Origin: Methanomicrobia archaeon
GTDB taxonomy: Archaea; Methanobacteriota_B; Thermococci; Methanofastidiosales; B48-G16
Length of the DNA stretch: 9,801 bases
NCBI GenBank assembly: GCA_023133315.1
Contig: JAGLWR010000037.1
Span: 1 to 9,801 of the forward strand
Reading direction: 5' to 3'
Shown here: positions 1 to 5,852 of the stretch, one piece after another
Layout: every line of letters begins with the position of its first letter
Numbering within the stretch: position 1 is the stretch's first letter
Position numbers and translations under genes: made by a program
Notes under the pieces: generated by a model
Told to the model about the DNA's origin: nothing
The model's input: the letters and a program-made list of their open reading frames with translations, nothing else
Database searches by the model: none

Positions 1-41
1 AATAACCAAAATAGATTTGCTCATTTTGTTTCCCACCACAT

Positions 42-49
42 TTTTATAT
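42..49 (+). promoter_or_regulatory. Archaeal TATA box for hef, leaderless geometry
   Basis: TTTTATAT lies with its centre about 24 nt before the hef ATG at 70. Archaeal transcription starts about 25 nt downstream of the TATA centre, so the mRNA should begin at or next to the ATG. No Shine-Dalgarno match is seen between the box and the ATG, which fits a leaderless transcript. Confidence 0.6.
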
Positions 50-69
50 CAAAACTGAGAGTACACACT

Positions 70-2253
70 ATGGAGTTCATCGATCACCCGCTTGTTAAAA
101 AAGATATGATGATGGCGAGGGTATACCAGGAAACAATTGTTGACAGTTGCAGGGAAAAAAATTCCCTGATAGTTCTTCCTACGGGACTGGGGAAGACGAT
201 AATTGCCGCACTTCTAACAGTGTACAGACTCCAGAAATATGACGGAAAGGTGATCTTTTTAGCACCGACAAAGCCGCTCGTGATGCAGCATTTCCAGACT
301 TTTTCCGATATTCTAAATATAGATAAGATGGAGTTTTTTACAGGCATCGTAGCACCATCTAAAAGAAAGGATCACTATGAGGATAACAAAATAATATTTG
401 CAACACCACAGGTCATCGAGAACGATATAATCTCTCGAAGACTTGATCTTGAAAATGTTTCAATGATTGTGTTTGATGAAGCGCATCGATCTACAGGTGA
501 TTACGCATATGTCTTTATAGCAAATAAATACATGGAAAAAGGAAAAGATCCTTTGACAATAGGGCTTACAGCTTCTCCAGGGAGTCAAAAACAGAAGATC
601 AAGGAGGTTCTAGAGAATCTCTTCATTGAAAATATAGAGGTAAGAACAGATAGTTCTCCGGATATAAAAAGGTATATCCAGGATATAGACATTGACTGGA
701 TCGAAGTAGACTTTCCTGAGGAGTATAAAAAGGTCAGGAAGTACCTGGAAAAATTCTTGGAGCGTAAACTGAAAATTCTCCATAATGTGGGATTTTTGAG
801 AAGTGCGTCCCTTGGGATATCTAAAAAAGATCTTTTGGAGCTTGGGGTTCGAATACGGAAAGAGATGAACAAGAGTTATGGAAGAATGGATAAGAAATAT
901 TTTATCGGAATAATGGCGCAATCTTCAGCCATCAAAATACACCACGGGATGGAACTTCTTGAGACTCAGGGAATTATTCCATTTTTGGATTATTTTGAGA
1001 GATTGAAGCAGCAGAAAACAAAATCCGCAAAGGAAATAATCAATTCCGAACTGATAAAAAAAGCTTTAAACCTTGCAAAAACGATCGAAACGAGGCATCC
1101 AAAATATGGAAAGTTGAGGGAAATAGTAGAGGAAAAGATTACAAGATGCAGAAATATCATCGTCTTTTCTCAGTACAGAGATTCTGCGCGGAAGATAGTT
1201 GATATTTTAAATACTATCGAAGGAGTGAGAGCGATCAGGTTTGTCGGGCAGAGTTCTAAAGTTAAGGATAAAGGACTGACACAGAAAAAACAAAAAGAAA
1301 TTTTAGAAAAATTTAGGAGTCAGGAGTATAATGTTCTCGTAGCAACATCGATAGCAGAGGAAGGACTGGATATACCGGGCGTTGATTTAGTACTATTTTT
1401 TGAGCCCGTACCGTCAGAGATACGAACTATCCAGAGAAGAGGGAGAACAGGAAGAAGAAAAGCTGGAAAAGTCATCGTCCTGTTTACTGGAAAGACGAGA
1501 GATGAAGCGTATTTCTGGGTTTCCAGAGCAAAGGAAAAGAAGATGCATAAACTTCTTTCGCAGATGAAAAATGAACTGAAGAAAAAAGAGTACATAGAAA
1601 AACAGACAAAAATTGAAGATTTTGTTAAAATAATAGTAGACTACAGGGAAAAAAGTCCAGTAGTAAAGTATTTATCTTCTCATTGTCTCATAGAACAGAA
1701 AAATCTTCCAGCAGGAGATTATCTCCTTTCTGAACGGGTATGTGTGGAAAGAAAGAGCTGTGAGGATTTTTTGAGAAGTTTAATGGATAGAAAGTTATTC
1801 CAGCAGGTTAAAAATATCTCTGAGAGCTATGAGATTCCTATTCTCATCATAGAAGGAGAAAATCTTTATTCTCAACATGGAATTTCTGCAAACGCCATTT
1901 TGAATGCAATAATTTCTATAATATTGGATTTCAATGTCCACGTTATCTTTACAAAAGATCCGTATGAAACTATGCTGATTTTGTTGGATATAGCAAAAAG
2001 AGAACAGCAGAAAGAGAAAAAAGATATTCCTATAAGGGGAAATAAGAGGGTCATGGACATGAAAGAAAACCAGAGATACATAATAGAAGGATTACCTCAT
2101 GTCTCCGCCACACTGGCTGAACGGCTTCTGAATTATTTTGGAAGCGTGAAAAATGTTTTTACAGCCTCTAAAGAAGAGTTGATGAAGGTAAAAGGAATTG
2201 GAGAAAAAACTGCAGAAGAGATAATAAGAGTCATAGAAGAGGGGTATGAGTAA
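70..2253 (+). CDS. hef: Hef: SF2 helicase fused to XPF-family nuclease
   Basis: A 727-residue protein with the full two-part Hef architecture. Hef acts on stalled or branched replication forks, unwinding them and cutting near the junction. The N-terminal half is a DExH helicase: Walker A LPTGLGKT (36-43), DEAH box (136-139), TAS motif III (167-169), a helical insert (about 200-340) and motif VI QRRGRTGR (455-462). The C-terminal half is an XPF/Mus81-type nuclease: VDYRE (523-527), GD (549-550), the catalytic ERKxxxD motif as ERKSCED (560-566), and tandem helix-hairpin-helix motifs (about 674-720, including GIGEKT) that bind DNA. All key residues are present, so both activities should be intact. 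Length is close to the roughly 750-residue Pyrococcus protein. The ATG at 70 fits the TATA spacing and the N-terminal HPLV...RVYQ pattern typical of the family. It is the first gene after its own promoter. I am very sure of the family. Confidence 0.96.
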   Translation: MEFIDHPLVKKDMMMARVYQETIVDSCREKNSLIVLPTGLGKTIIAALLTVYRLQKYDGKVIFLAPTKPLVMQHFQTFSDILNIDKMEFFTGIVAPSKRKDHYEDNKIIFATPQVIENDIISRRLDLENVSMIVFDEAHRSTGDYAYVFIANKYMEKGKDPLTIGLTASPGSQKQKIKEVLENLFIENIEVRTDSSPDIKRYIQDIDIDWIEVDFPEEYKKVRKYLEKFLERKLKILHNVGFLRSASLGISKKDLLELGVRIRKEMNKSYGRMDKKYFIGIMAQSSAIKIHHGMELLETQGIIPFLDYFERLKQQKTKSAKEIINSELIKKALNLAKTIETRHPKYGKLREIVEEKITRCRNIIVFSQYRDSARKIVDILNTIEGVRAIRFVGQSSKVKDKGLTQKKQKEILEKFRSQEYNVLVATSIAEEGLDIPGVDLVLFFEPVPSEIRTIQRRGRTGRRKAGKVIVLFTGKTRDEAYFWVSRAKEKKMHKLLSQMKNELKKKEYIEKQTKIEDFVKIIVDYREKSPVVKYLSSHCLIEQKNLPAGDYLLSERVCVERKSCEDFLRSLMDRKLFQQVKNISESYEIPILIIEGENLYSQHGISANAILNAIISIILDFNVHVIFTKDPYETMLILLDIAKREQQKEKKDIPIRGNKRVMDMKENQRYIIEGLPHVSATLAERLLNYFGSVKNVFTASKEELMKVKGIGEKTAEEIIRVIEEGYE

Positions 2254-2280
2254 GTTGTTCGGTCTCTCTCAACAGTAAGC

Positions 2281-2288
2281 TTTATAAA
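2281..2288 (+). promoter_or_regulatory. TATA box for zinc-ribbon/MFS operon
   Basis: TTTATAAA is centred 34-35 nt before the ATG at 2319. It predicts a start site near 2309, giving a leader of about 10 nt that carries most of the Shine-Dalgarno site. This unit therefore differs from the leaderless units elsewhere in the window. Confidence 0.55.
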
Positions 2289-2307
2289 GAGAATGATCAA
2301 AACACCT

Positions 2308-2315
2308 GAGGTGAT
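2308..2315 (+). promoter_or_regulatory. Ribosome binding site of zinc-ribbon gene
   Basis: GAGGTGAT matches eight bases of the archaeal anti-Shine-Dalgarno complement (GGAGGTGATCC) and lies 3 nt before the ATG at 2319. It fixes the start of a gene short enough to be missed by default gene finding. Confidence 0.7.
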
Positions 2316-2318
2316 TCA

Positions 2319-2483
2319 ATGAAACTCCAATGCCCTGTGTGTGAGCATAGTGTGGACGTGCATCGTCCACGGGAAGGTAAAGTTGTCCAGTGTGACGAAT
2401 GCAGAACAGAGTTGAAACTCATAAAAAGTGAACAGTGGAACCTCACAGTCTTTGAAAGAGAAAAAGAAGAACGATTCTTGTGA
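2319..2483 (+). CDS. LysW-like zinc-ribbon mini-protein, 54 aa
   Basis: This small gene encodes 54 residues starting MKLQCPVCEH. Two CxxC pairs (C5/C8 and C25/C28) with the spacing CPVC-x16-CDEC form a one-zinc ribbon. The layout (CPVC, a hydrophobic/acidic strand, RPREGKVVQC, then ELKL) resembles LysW, the amino-group carrier protein of archaeal lysine/arginine synthesis. The defining LysW C-terminus EDWGE, whose terminal Glu carries the substrate, is absent; this protein ends EKEERFL. No lysine-pathway gene is in the window, so a carrier role is not supported. A strong ribosome binding site and TATA box support expression. The MFS gene follows after 4 nt, so the two are probably co-transcribed. 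It could be a regulatory or structural zinc ribbon. The gene is likely real; its function is unknown. Confidence 0.75.
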   Translation: MKLQCPVCEHSVDVHRPREGKVVQCDECRTELKLIKSEQWNLTVFEREKEERFL

Positions 2484-2486
2484 TCC
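2480..2486 (+). promoter_or_regulatory. Ribosome binding site deciding the MFS start
   Basis: GTGATCC spans the stop codon of the zinc-ribbon gene and matches the 3' part of GGAGGTGATCC. The GTGAT core lies 3 nt before the ATG at 2488, exactly as for the upstream gene. This favours 2488 over the upstream in-frame GTG at 2428, which would lie inside the zinc-ribbon gene. Confidence 0.65.
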
Positions 2487-2487
2487 G

Positions 2488-3723
2488 ATGAACTCTCAAA
2501 AATTCTTTTATATTTTTATACCGTTTAAGCTAGCACAGGGATGTGTGTCCATACTTATTCCCTTATTGATTGTAGAATTTGGAGGGAAAGCCAAAGAAGT
2601 TGGGATAGTTCTGGGACTTTACACAGCAGTTTTGATGATTGGAACAGTGTTTTGGGGAAAGATCTCCGATAAATTTAAGAAAAGAAAATCATGCATCCTG
2701 ATCGGTTTTTCAGGGGCATTTTTGTTATATTTCTTTTTATCAATGGCAACTACTCTATTTCACGTTATCGTGATTCAAACATTTTTTGCATTCTTTATCG
2801 CAGCCGAGATACCGGTAACAACGGTGTATATTCTCCGGAGTACAACAAAATTTTATTGGGATGAGGCGATAAGCAGATTCAACAAAATAATAGGCTGGGC
2901 GTGGGTAACGGGGTTAGGGATTGGGGCAATAGCGTTATTTTTTGTCTCAATTCAAAACTTATTTCTAATAAACAGTATTATATCTGCGATATCATTGATT
3001 TTAGGATTTAAATACCTAAAACAGAAACCGATACAGATAAACAGAAGAGCATTCAAACTGCGGCTTACCCAAATAGTAGAACGAGCACGATATATGCCGA
3101 ATTATCTTATTCACCTGCCAACTATAAGGATGACAGGAAATAAGAAGATAAATTCTTTTTTCATCTCGGTATTTCTCCTTTTAATGGCATCTAGTTTGGT
3201 AATGACCCCAATAATTCCGTATTTAAAAATGCTCGGTGTTGGGTCGAGTGTCTGTTTCCTTGCAGGGTTTATGCACTCTTCGGCAGCAGCTTTGATGTAT
3301 CAGCGGACGGGAAGAGCAATTTACAAAAACGGAACGCTGAAGATGTTAAAATATGGAATAGTAAGTAGAGGAGCTCTCTCTCTTTTAATGGTCGGTTTGA
3401 TATTGTATAAGGAGATCGCTGTTGGAATAATACTCATCTATGCCGTTCTCGGTATTACCTGGTCGTATATAATTATACCTTCTTTTTCTTACATGTCAAA
3501 GACAGCTGAAAAAGATAGAGAAGGTGGGGCCTTTGGCGCCTTTAATTTTTTCTACTCCTTTGGTCTTCTTGCAGGAAACTTTCTCTCAGGTATTATAGTC
3601 GATCTCTTTGGATACGAAGTTGACATATTTTTGGCTGTAATACTGCTTTTAATAGTTATACTGAATCTTAAAAATTCCAAAATAGAAGAAAAGAAAATTG
3701 ATTTGAAAAAGATATACGGTTAG
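2488..3723 (+). CDS. MFS transporter
   Basis: A 411-residue polytopic membrane protein of the major facilitator superfamily, probably a proton- or solute-coupled carrier or exporter. About twelve hydrophobic segments form two halves, separated by a charged cytoplasmic loop in mid-protein. After the second segment is GKISDKFKKRK (57-67), matching the MFS signature loop GxxxDxxxRR/K. A weaker counterpart with GxxF and AFN residues is near the start of the last third (GGAFGAFNFFY). The C-terminus is a short Lys-rich cytosolic tail. I chose ATG 2488 because of its Shine-Dalgarno site; the frame stays open to a GTG at 2428, adding 20 polar residues that would overlap the zinc-ribbon gene by 56 nt. 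The substrate cannot be read from the sequence. Its tight coupling to the zinc-ribbon gene suggests a shared job, but which one is unknown. Confidence 0.85.
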   Translation: MNSQKFFYIFIPFKLAQGCVSILIPLLIVEFGGKAKEVGIVLGLYTAVLMIGTVFWGKISDKFKKRKSCILIGFSGAFLLYFFLSMATTLFHVIVIQTFFAFFIAAEIPVTTVYILRSTTKFYWDEAISRFNKIIGWAWVTGLGIGAIALFFVSIQNLFLINSIISAISLILGFKYLKQKPIQINRRAFKLRLTQIVERARYMPNYLIHLPTIRMTGNKKINSFFISVFLLLMASSLVMTPIIPYLKMLGVGSSVCFLAGFMHSSAAALMYQRTGRAIYKNGTLKMLKYGIVSRGALSLLMVGLILYKEIAVGIILIYAVLGITWSYIIIPSFSYMSKTAEKDREGGAFGAFNFFYSFGLLAGNFLSGIIVDLFGYEVDIFLAVILLLIVILNLKNSKIEEKKIDLKKIYG

Positions 3724-3738
3724 CATGAAGTAAAAACA

Positions 3739-3746
3739 TTTAAATA
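3739..3746 (+). promoter_or_regulatory. TATA box for LRR gene
   Basis: TTTAAATA is centred 24-25 nt before the GTG at 3767 and 30 nt before the ATG at 3773. A second AT-rich box, TTATATAA at 3753-3760, is too close to either start to act as the usual TATA element. There is no Shine-Dalgarno match. Confidence 0.5.
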
Positions 3747-3766
3747 TAACTCTTATATAAAGTAGT

Positions 3767-4759
3767 GTGGCGATGAGAGTGAAGAACAAAATACTGTCTT
3801 TAATTGTTATTGGAATCTTTATTTCCTCAATTTTCTTAATACAGTTAGACGAAGTTGAAGCAGATCAGGAAGTGACTTTCCCTGATGAGAATTTGGAAAA
3901 TGTGATCAGGGAAAAAATCGGGAAAAGTAGTGGACCGATATACGAGAGTGATTTAAGTGAGATTACTAAATTGGAGGCAAATAAAAAGGGTATAGAAAGT
4001 ATAAAAGGCATAGAGTACTGTGAGAATCTCGCACGGCTGGGTCTTGCAAGAAACAACATCTCAGACATTTCTCCCCTCTCCACCCTCGTCACTCTTCAGA
4101 TACTGTGGCTTGACGAAAACAACATCTCCGACGTTTCTCCCCTCTCCACCCTCGTCAACCTCGAGAAACTGTCTCTCGATTACAACAACATCTCCGATAT
4201 CTCCCCTCTCTCCACTCTCACCAACATCATCGTGCTTTCTCTCTGGAAAAATAATATCTCCGATCTGTCCCCTCTTTCTTCACTTATTACCCTCACACGG
4301 CTGGGCCTTTATGATAACGACATCTCCGATATCTCCCCTCTCTCCACTCTCACCAACATCGATTGGCTGACACTTGACGATAACAACATTTCTAACATTA
4401 CCCCTCTCTCCACCCTCTCCAAACTCACACGACTGGATCTTGGTTGTAACAAAATTTCCAATATCTCTCCCCTTTCGAATCTTACCAATCTTATAGATTT
4501 GTGGCTTTCGGAAAATAACATCTCCAATATCTCTCCAATCTCTGTTCTTACAAATCTTAAAGCACTGTATCTTGCGAGAAACAATATCTCAGACATTACC
4601 CCTCTCTCCACCATCACCAATCTCCAGATACTGGAACTTGACGAGAACAATATTTCCGATATTTCTCCAATCTTACCAACCTTATGGAGTTGTATCTTCA
4701 TGACAACGAGATCTCTGATATCTCTCCCCTCTCTATCCTCACAAACCTCACGTGGCTAG
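3767..4759 (+). CDS. Internalin-like LRR surface protein, N-terminal part, frameshifted
   Basis: This 330-residue frame holds a signal peptide (basic VKNK, then a hydrophobic stretch to about residue 27), an N-terminal cap (FPDENLENVIREKIG, about 38-85) and ten leucine-rich repeats of exactly 22 residues starting at residue 86. The consensus is roughly TNLxxLxLxxNNISDISPLS, the internalin/SDS22-like class. Such proteins are exported and bind proteins or glycans at the cell surface. The repeats break in unit ten, after SDISPI. The next 28 or so residues have no repeat pattern, and the frame stops at 4759, while the true repeat sequence continues one frame over from 4675. The product as written would lack the stalk and membrane anchor. 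The start may be GTG 3767 (better TATA spacing) or ATG 3773 (commoner codon). Twelve N-x-S/T sequons lie at residues 97-295. The family call is firm; whether the gene is broken or phase-variable is open. Confidence 0.85.
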   Translation: MAMRVKNKILSLIVIGIFISSIFLIQLDEVEADQEVTFPDENLENVIREKIGKSSGPIYESDLSEITKLEANKKGIESIKGIEYCENLARLGLARNNISDISPLSTLVTLQILWLDENNISDVSPLSTLVNLEKLSLDYNNISDISPLSTLTNIIVLSLWKNNISDLSPLSSLITLTRLGLYDNDISDISPLSTLTNIDWLTLDDNNISNITPLSTLSKLTRLDLGCNKISNISPLSNLTNLIDLWLSENNISNISPISVLTNLKALYLARNNISDITPLSTITNLQILELDENNISDISPILPTLWSCIFMTTRSLISLPSLSSQTSRG

Positions 4760-4806
4760 GGCTTGATCATAACAAAATTGCCGATATCTCCCCCCTCATC
4801 AAAAAT
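4022..4806 (+). repeat. Tandem 66-nt LRR-coding repeats (12 units)
   Basis: Nine consecutive 66-nt units begin at 4022, 4088, 4154 and so on. A tenth unit of only 59 nt spans 4616-4674, and two more units of 66 nt start at 4675 and 4741. Units three/four and five/six share a perfect 41-nt match (4188-4228 and 4320-4360), 132 nt (two units) apart. The + strand here is pyrimidine-rich (CTCTCC-type runs), whereas the coding strands of the neighbouring genes are purine-rich. Such repeats can recombine or slip. Confidence 0.85.
4671..4673 (+). other. Putative 7-bp deletion scar causing the LRR frameshift
   Basis: Unit ten is 7 nt short of the 66-nt period. Compared with unit eight, which reads CCAATCTCTGTTCTTAC, unit ten reads CCAATCTTACC. 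Losing the interval between the two TCT triplets of TCTCTGTTCT, while keeping one TCT, explains the difference exactly and gives the observed -1 shift. The ancestral sequence is inferred from the sister repeat, not observed. Confidence 0.6.
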
Positions 4807-5163
4807 TCTGGAATAGATATGGGGGATGAAGTAGCTGTACGTGACAATCCCCTCAACTCGGAAGCTATTAACATTCATATTCCTGAGTTAGAAGACAGGG
4901 GAGTGAACGTGGTTTGGGAAGCAGAGCCTCCAGCAACTACCACTCCCGCTCCAACTACACCAACATCCACTATTCCAACCTCAACCATCTCGCCTACTAC
5001 AACTTCTCCCCCAACTACAATTCCTCCACAACGCTCTTTCTTGCATATTGGAATTCTTGGGACTATTGTAGTCCTCATCTTTGCAGGCTATTATATGGCA
5101 AAAAAGAAACATGAAAAAGAGAAAAAAGAAGAGCTCGAAAATAAAAAAACAGAAGCAAACTAG
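4684..5163 (+). CDS. LRR surface protein, C-terminal part: last repeats, stalk and anchor
   Basis: This is the continuation of the LRR protein in the next frame; the homologous reading actually enters about 4666-4675, before the first ATG at 4684. It encodes two full 22-residue repeats (MELYLHDNEISDISPLS and the next), then an end cap with GDEVAVRDNPLNSEAI, as seen after many LRR arrays of this type. A Thr/Pro-rich stalk of about 35 residues (ATTTPAPTTPTST...) follows, then a single membrane segment (about ILGTIVVLIFAGYYM) and a cytoplasmic tail dense in Lys/Glu. This is a classic archaeal surface-protein anchor. The fragment has no signal peptide, promoter or Shine-Dalgarno site of its own, so it is unlikely to be a separate gene. 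It is expected to be expressed only if the frame is restored. The Thr-rich stalk is a likely O-glycosylation target. Confidence 0.75.
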   Translation: MELYLHDNEISDISPLSILTNLTWLGLDHNKIADISPLIKNSGIDMGDEVAVRDNPLNSEAINIHIPELEDRGVNVVWEAEPPATTTPAPTTPTSTIPTSTISPTTTSPPTTIPPQRSFLHIGILGTIVVLIFAGYYMAKKKHEKEKKEELENKKTEAN

Positions 5164-5193
5164 GGGAGAGTGGTAAAAACCCAAGGACAAACA

Positions 5194-5201
5194 TTTAAAA
5201 A
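5194..5201 (+). promoter_or_regulatory. TATA box for dolichol kinase gene
   Basis: TTTAAAAA is centred 25-26 nt before the ATG at 5223, predicting a leaderless or nearly leaderless mRNA. No Shine-Dalgarno match is present in between. Confidence 0.55.
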
Positions 5202-5222
5202 CAATTTTATAGATTTGTTATC

Positions 5223-5852
5223 ATGATGACCGGAGAGGAGTATAAACGGCAGTTCGTCCACATCTTCATGGGATTGTGGTCACTGTATCCACTGTTCTTA
5301 ACAAAAAATCAGGCACTATGCGTTCCACCGATTATGGCAATACTCGTCGTGTTTTTCTGGAGACCGAACGGACTCTGGAAGAAGGGATTTGAGTTCATGG
5401 CGAGAGAAGAAGATTATAGATACGGTATTCTCGTCGGTCCTTTGATATACATTGTGGCCATCGAGCTGTGCGTGTTTATTTTTCCCGTGCATATTTCTGC
5501 GATGTGTATCGGGATCATGGCATTGGGAGACGGATTTTCTACAATTATTGGGAAAAACTTCGGGAGACATAAACACTGGATAGACAGAAATAAGACGATT
5601 GAAGGAAGTCTTGGATTCTTTGCAACCTCTTTTCTGTACGCGTTATTAATTCTGAGTTTTATTTCACCTGTCGAGAATTTTAGTTACATATTAAAGATAG
5701 CTCTTGTCGGGAGTATCTCAGGGATGCTCGTGGAGACACTGCCATTCGAAAATACGAGAGAGAATCAGAAACTTTTTTCGAGAATAATACTCGATGACAA
5801 CTTTTTTGTACCCGTTGTCTCCAGTATCTTCATGTATCTAGCGAGTTTATGA
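5223..5852 (+). CDS. Dolichol/phytol kinase family membrane protein
   Basis: A 209-residue integral membrane protein with about six hydrophobic segments. It belongs to the CTP-dependent polyprenol kinase family (yeast Sec59 dolichol kinase, plant phytol kinase), with relatives among CDP-diglyceride synthases. Diagnostic motifs are the N-terminal KRQFVH (8-13), ALGDGFSTIIG (100-110), KTIEGSLGFF (124-133, the KTxEGS nucleotide-binding loop) and DDNFFVP (191-197), matching the family DDN...P motif. In archaea the likely reaction is phosphorylation of dolichol to dolichyl phosphate, the lipid carrier for N-glycan assembly; phytol- or geranylgeraniol-type substrates cannot be excluded. The TATA-predicted start supports ATG 5223, with ATG 5226 next to it. 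The stop overlaps the stop of the convergent polymerase gene. The setting next to a surface protein and a sugar-repeat polymerase fits a glycosylation role. Confidence 0.85.
   Translation: MMTGEEYKRQFVHIFMGLWSLYPLFLTKNQALCVPPIMAILVVFFWRPNGLWKKGFEFMAREEDYRYGILVGPLIYIVAIELCVFIFPVHISAMCIGIMALGDGFSTIIGKNFGRHKHWIDRNKTIEGSLGFFATSFLYALLILSFISPVENFSYILKIALVGSISGMLVETLPFENTRENQKLFSRIILDDNFFVPVVSSIFMYLASL

Noticed and set aside
2428..2487. GTG start at 2428 for the MFS gene
   Set aside because: It would place 56 nt inside the zinc-ribbon gene and add a polar extension; ATG 2488 has a Shine-Dalgarno site in the same register as the upstream gene.
4020..4370. Second + frame of 116 codons within the LRR array
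   Set aside because: A Ser/Pro-rich shadow of the repeat DNA, alternative frame of a convincing gene.
4309..4701. Long open frame (130 codons) antisense to the LRR array
   Set aside because: It follows from the 22-codon periodic sequence on the other strand; the translation is just the antisense image of the repeats, with no promoter or ribosome binding site.
4667..4759. Programmed -1 ribosomal frameshift joining the two LRR frames
   Set aside because: No X-XXY-YYZ slippery heptamer or downstream stem was seen in the overlap, and the missing 7 nt in the repeat unit explains the shift more simply.
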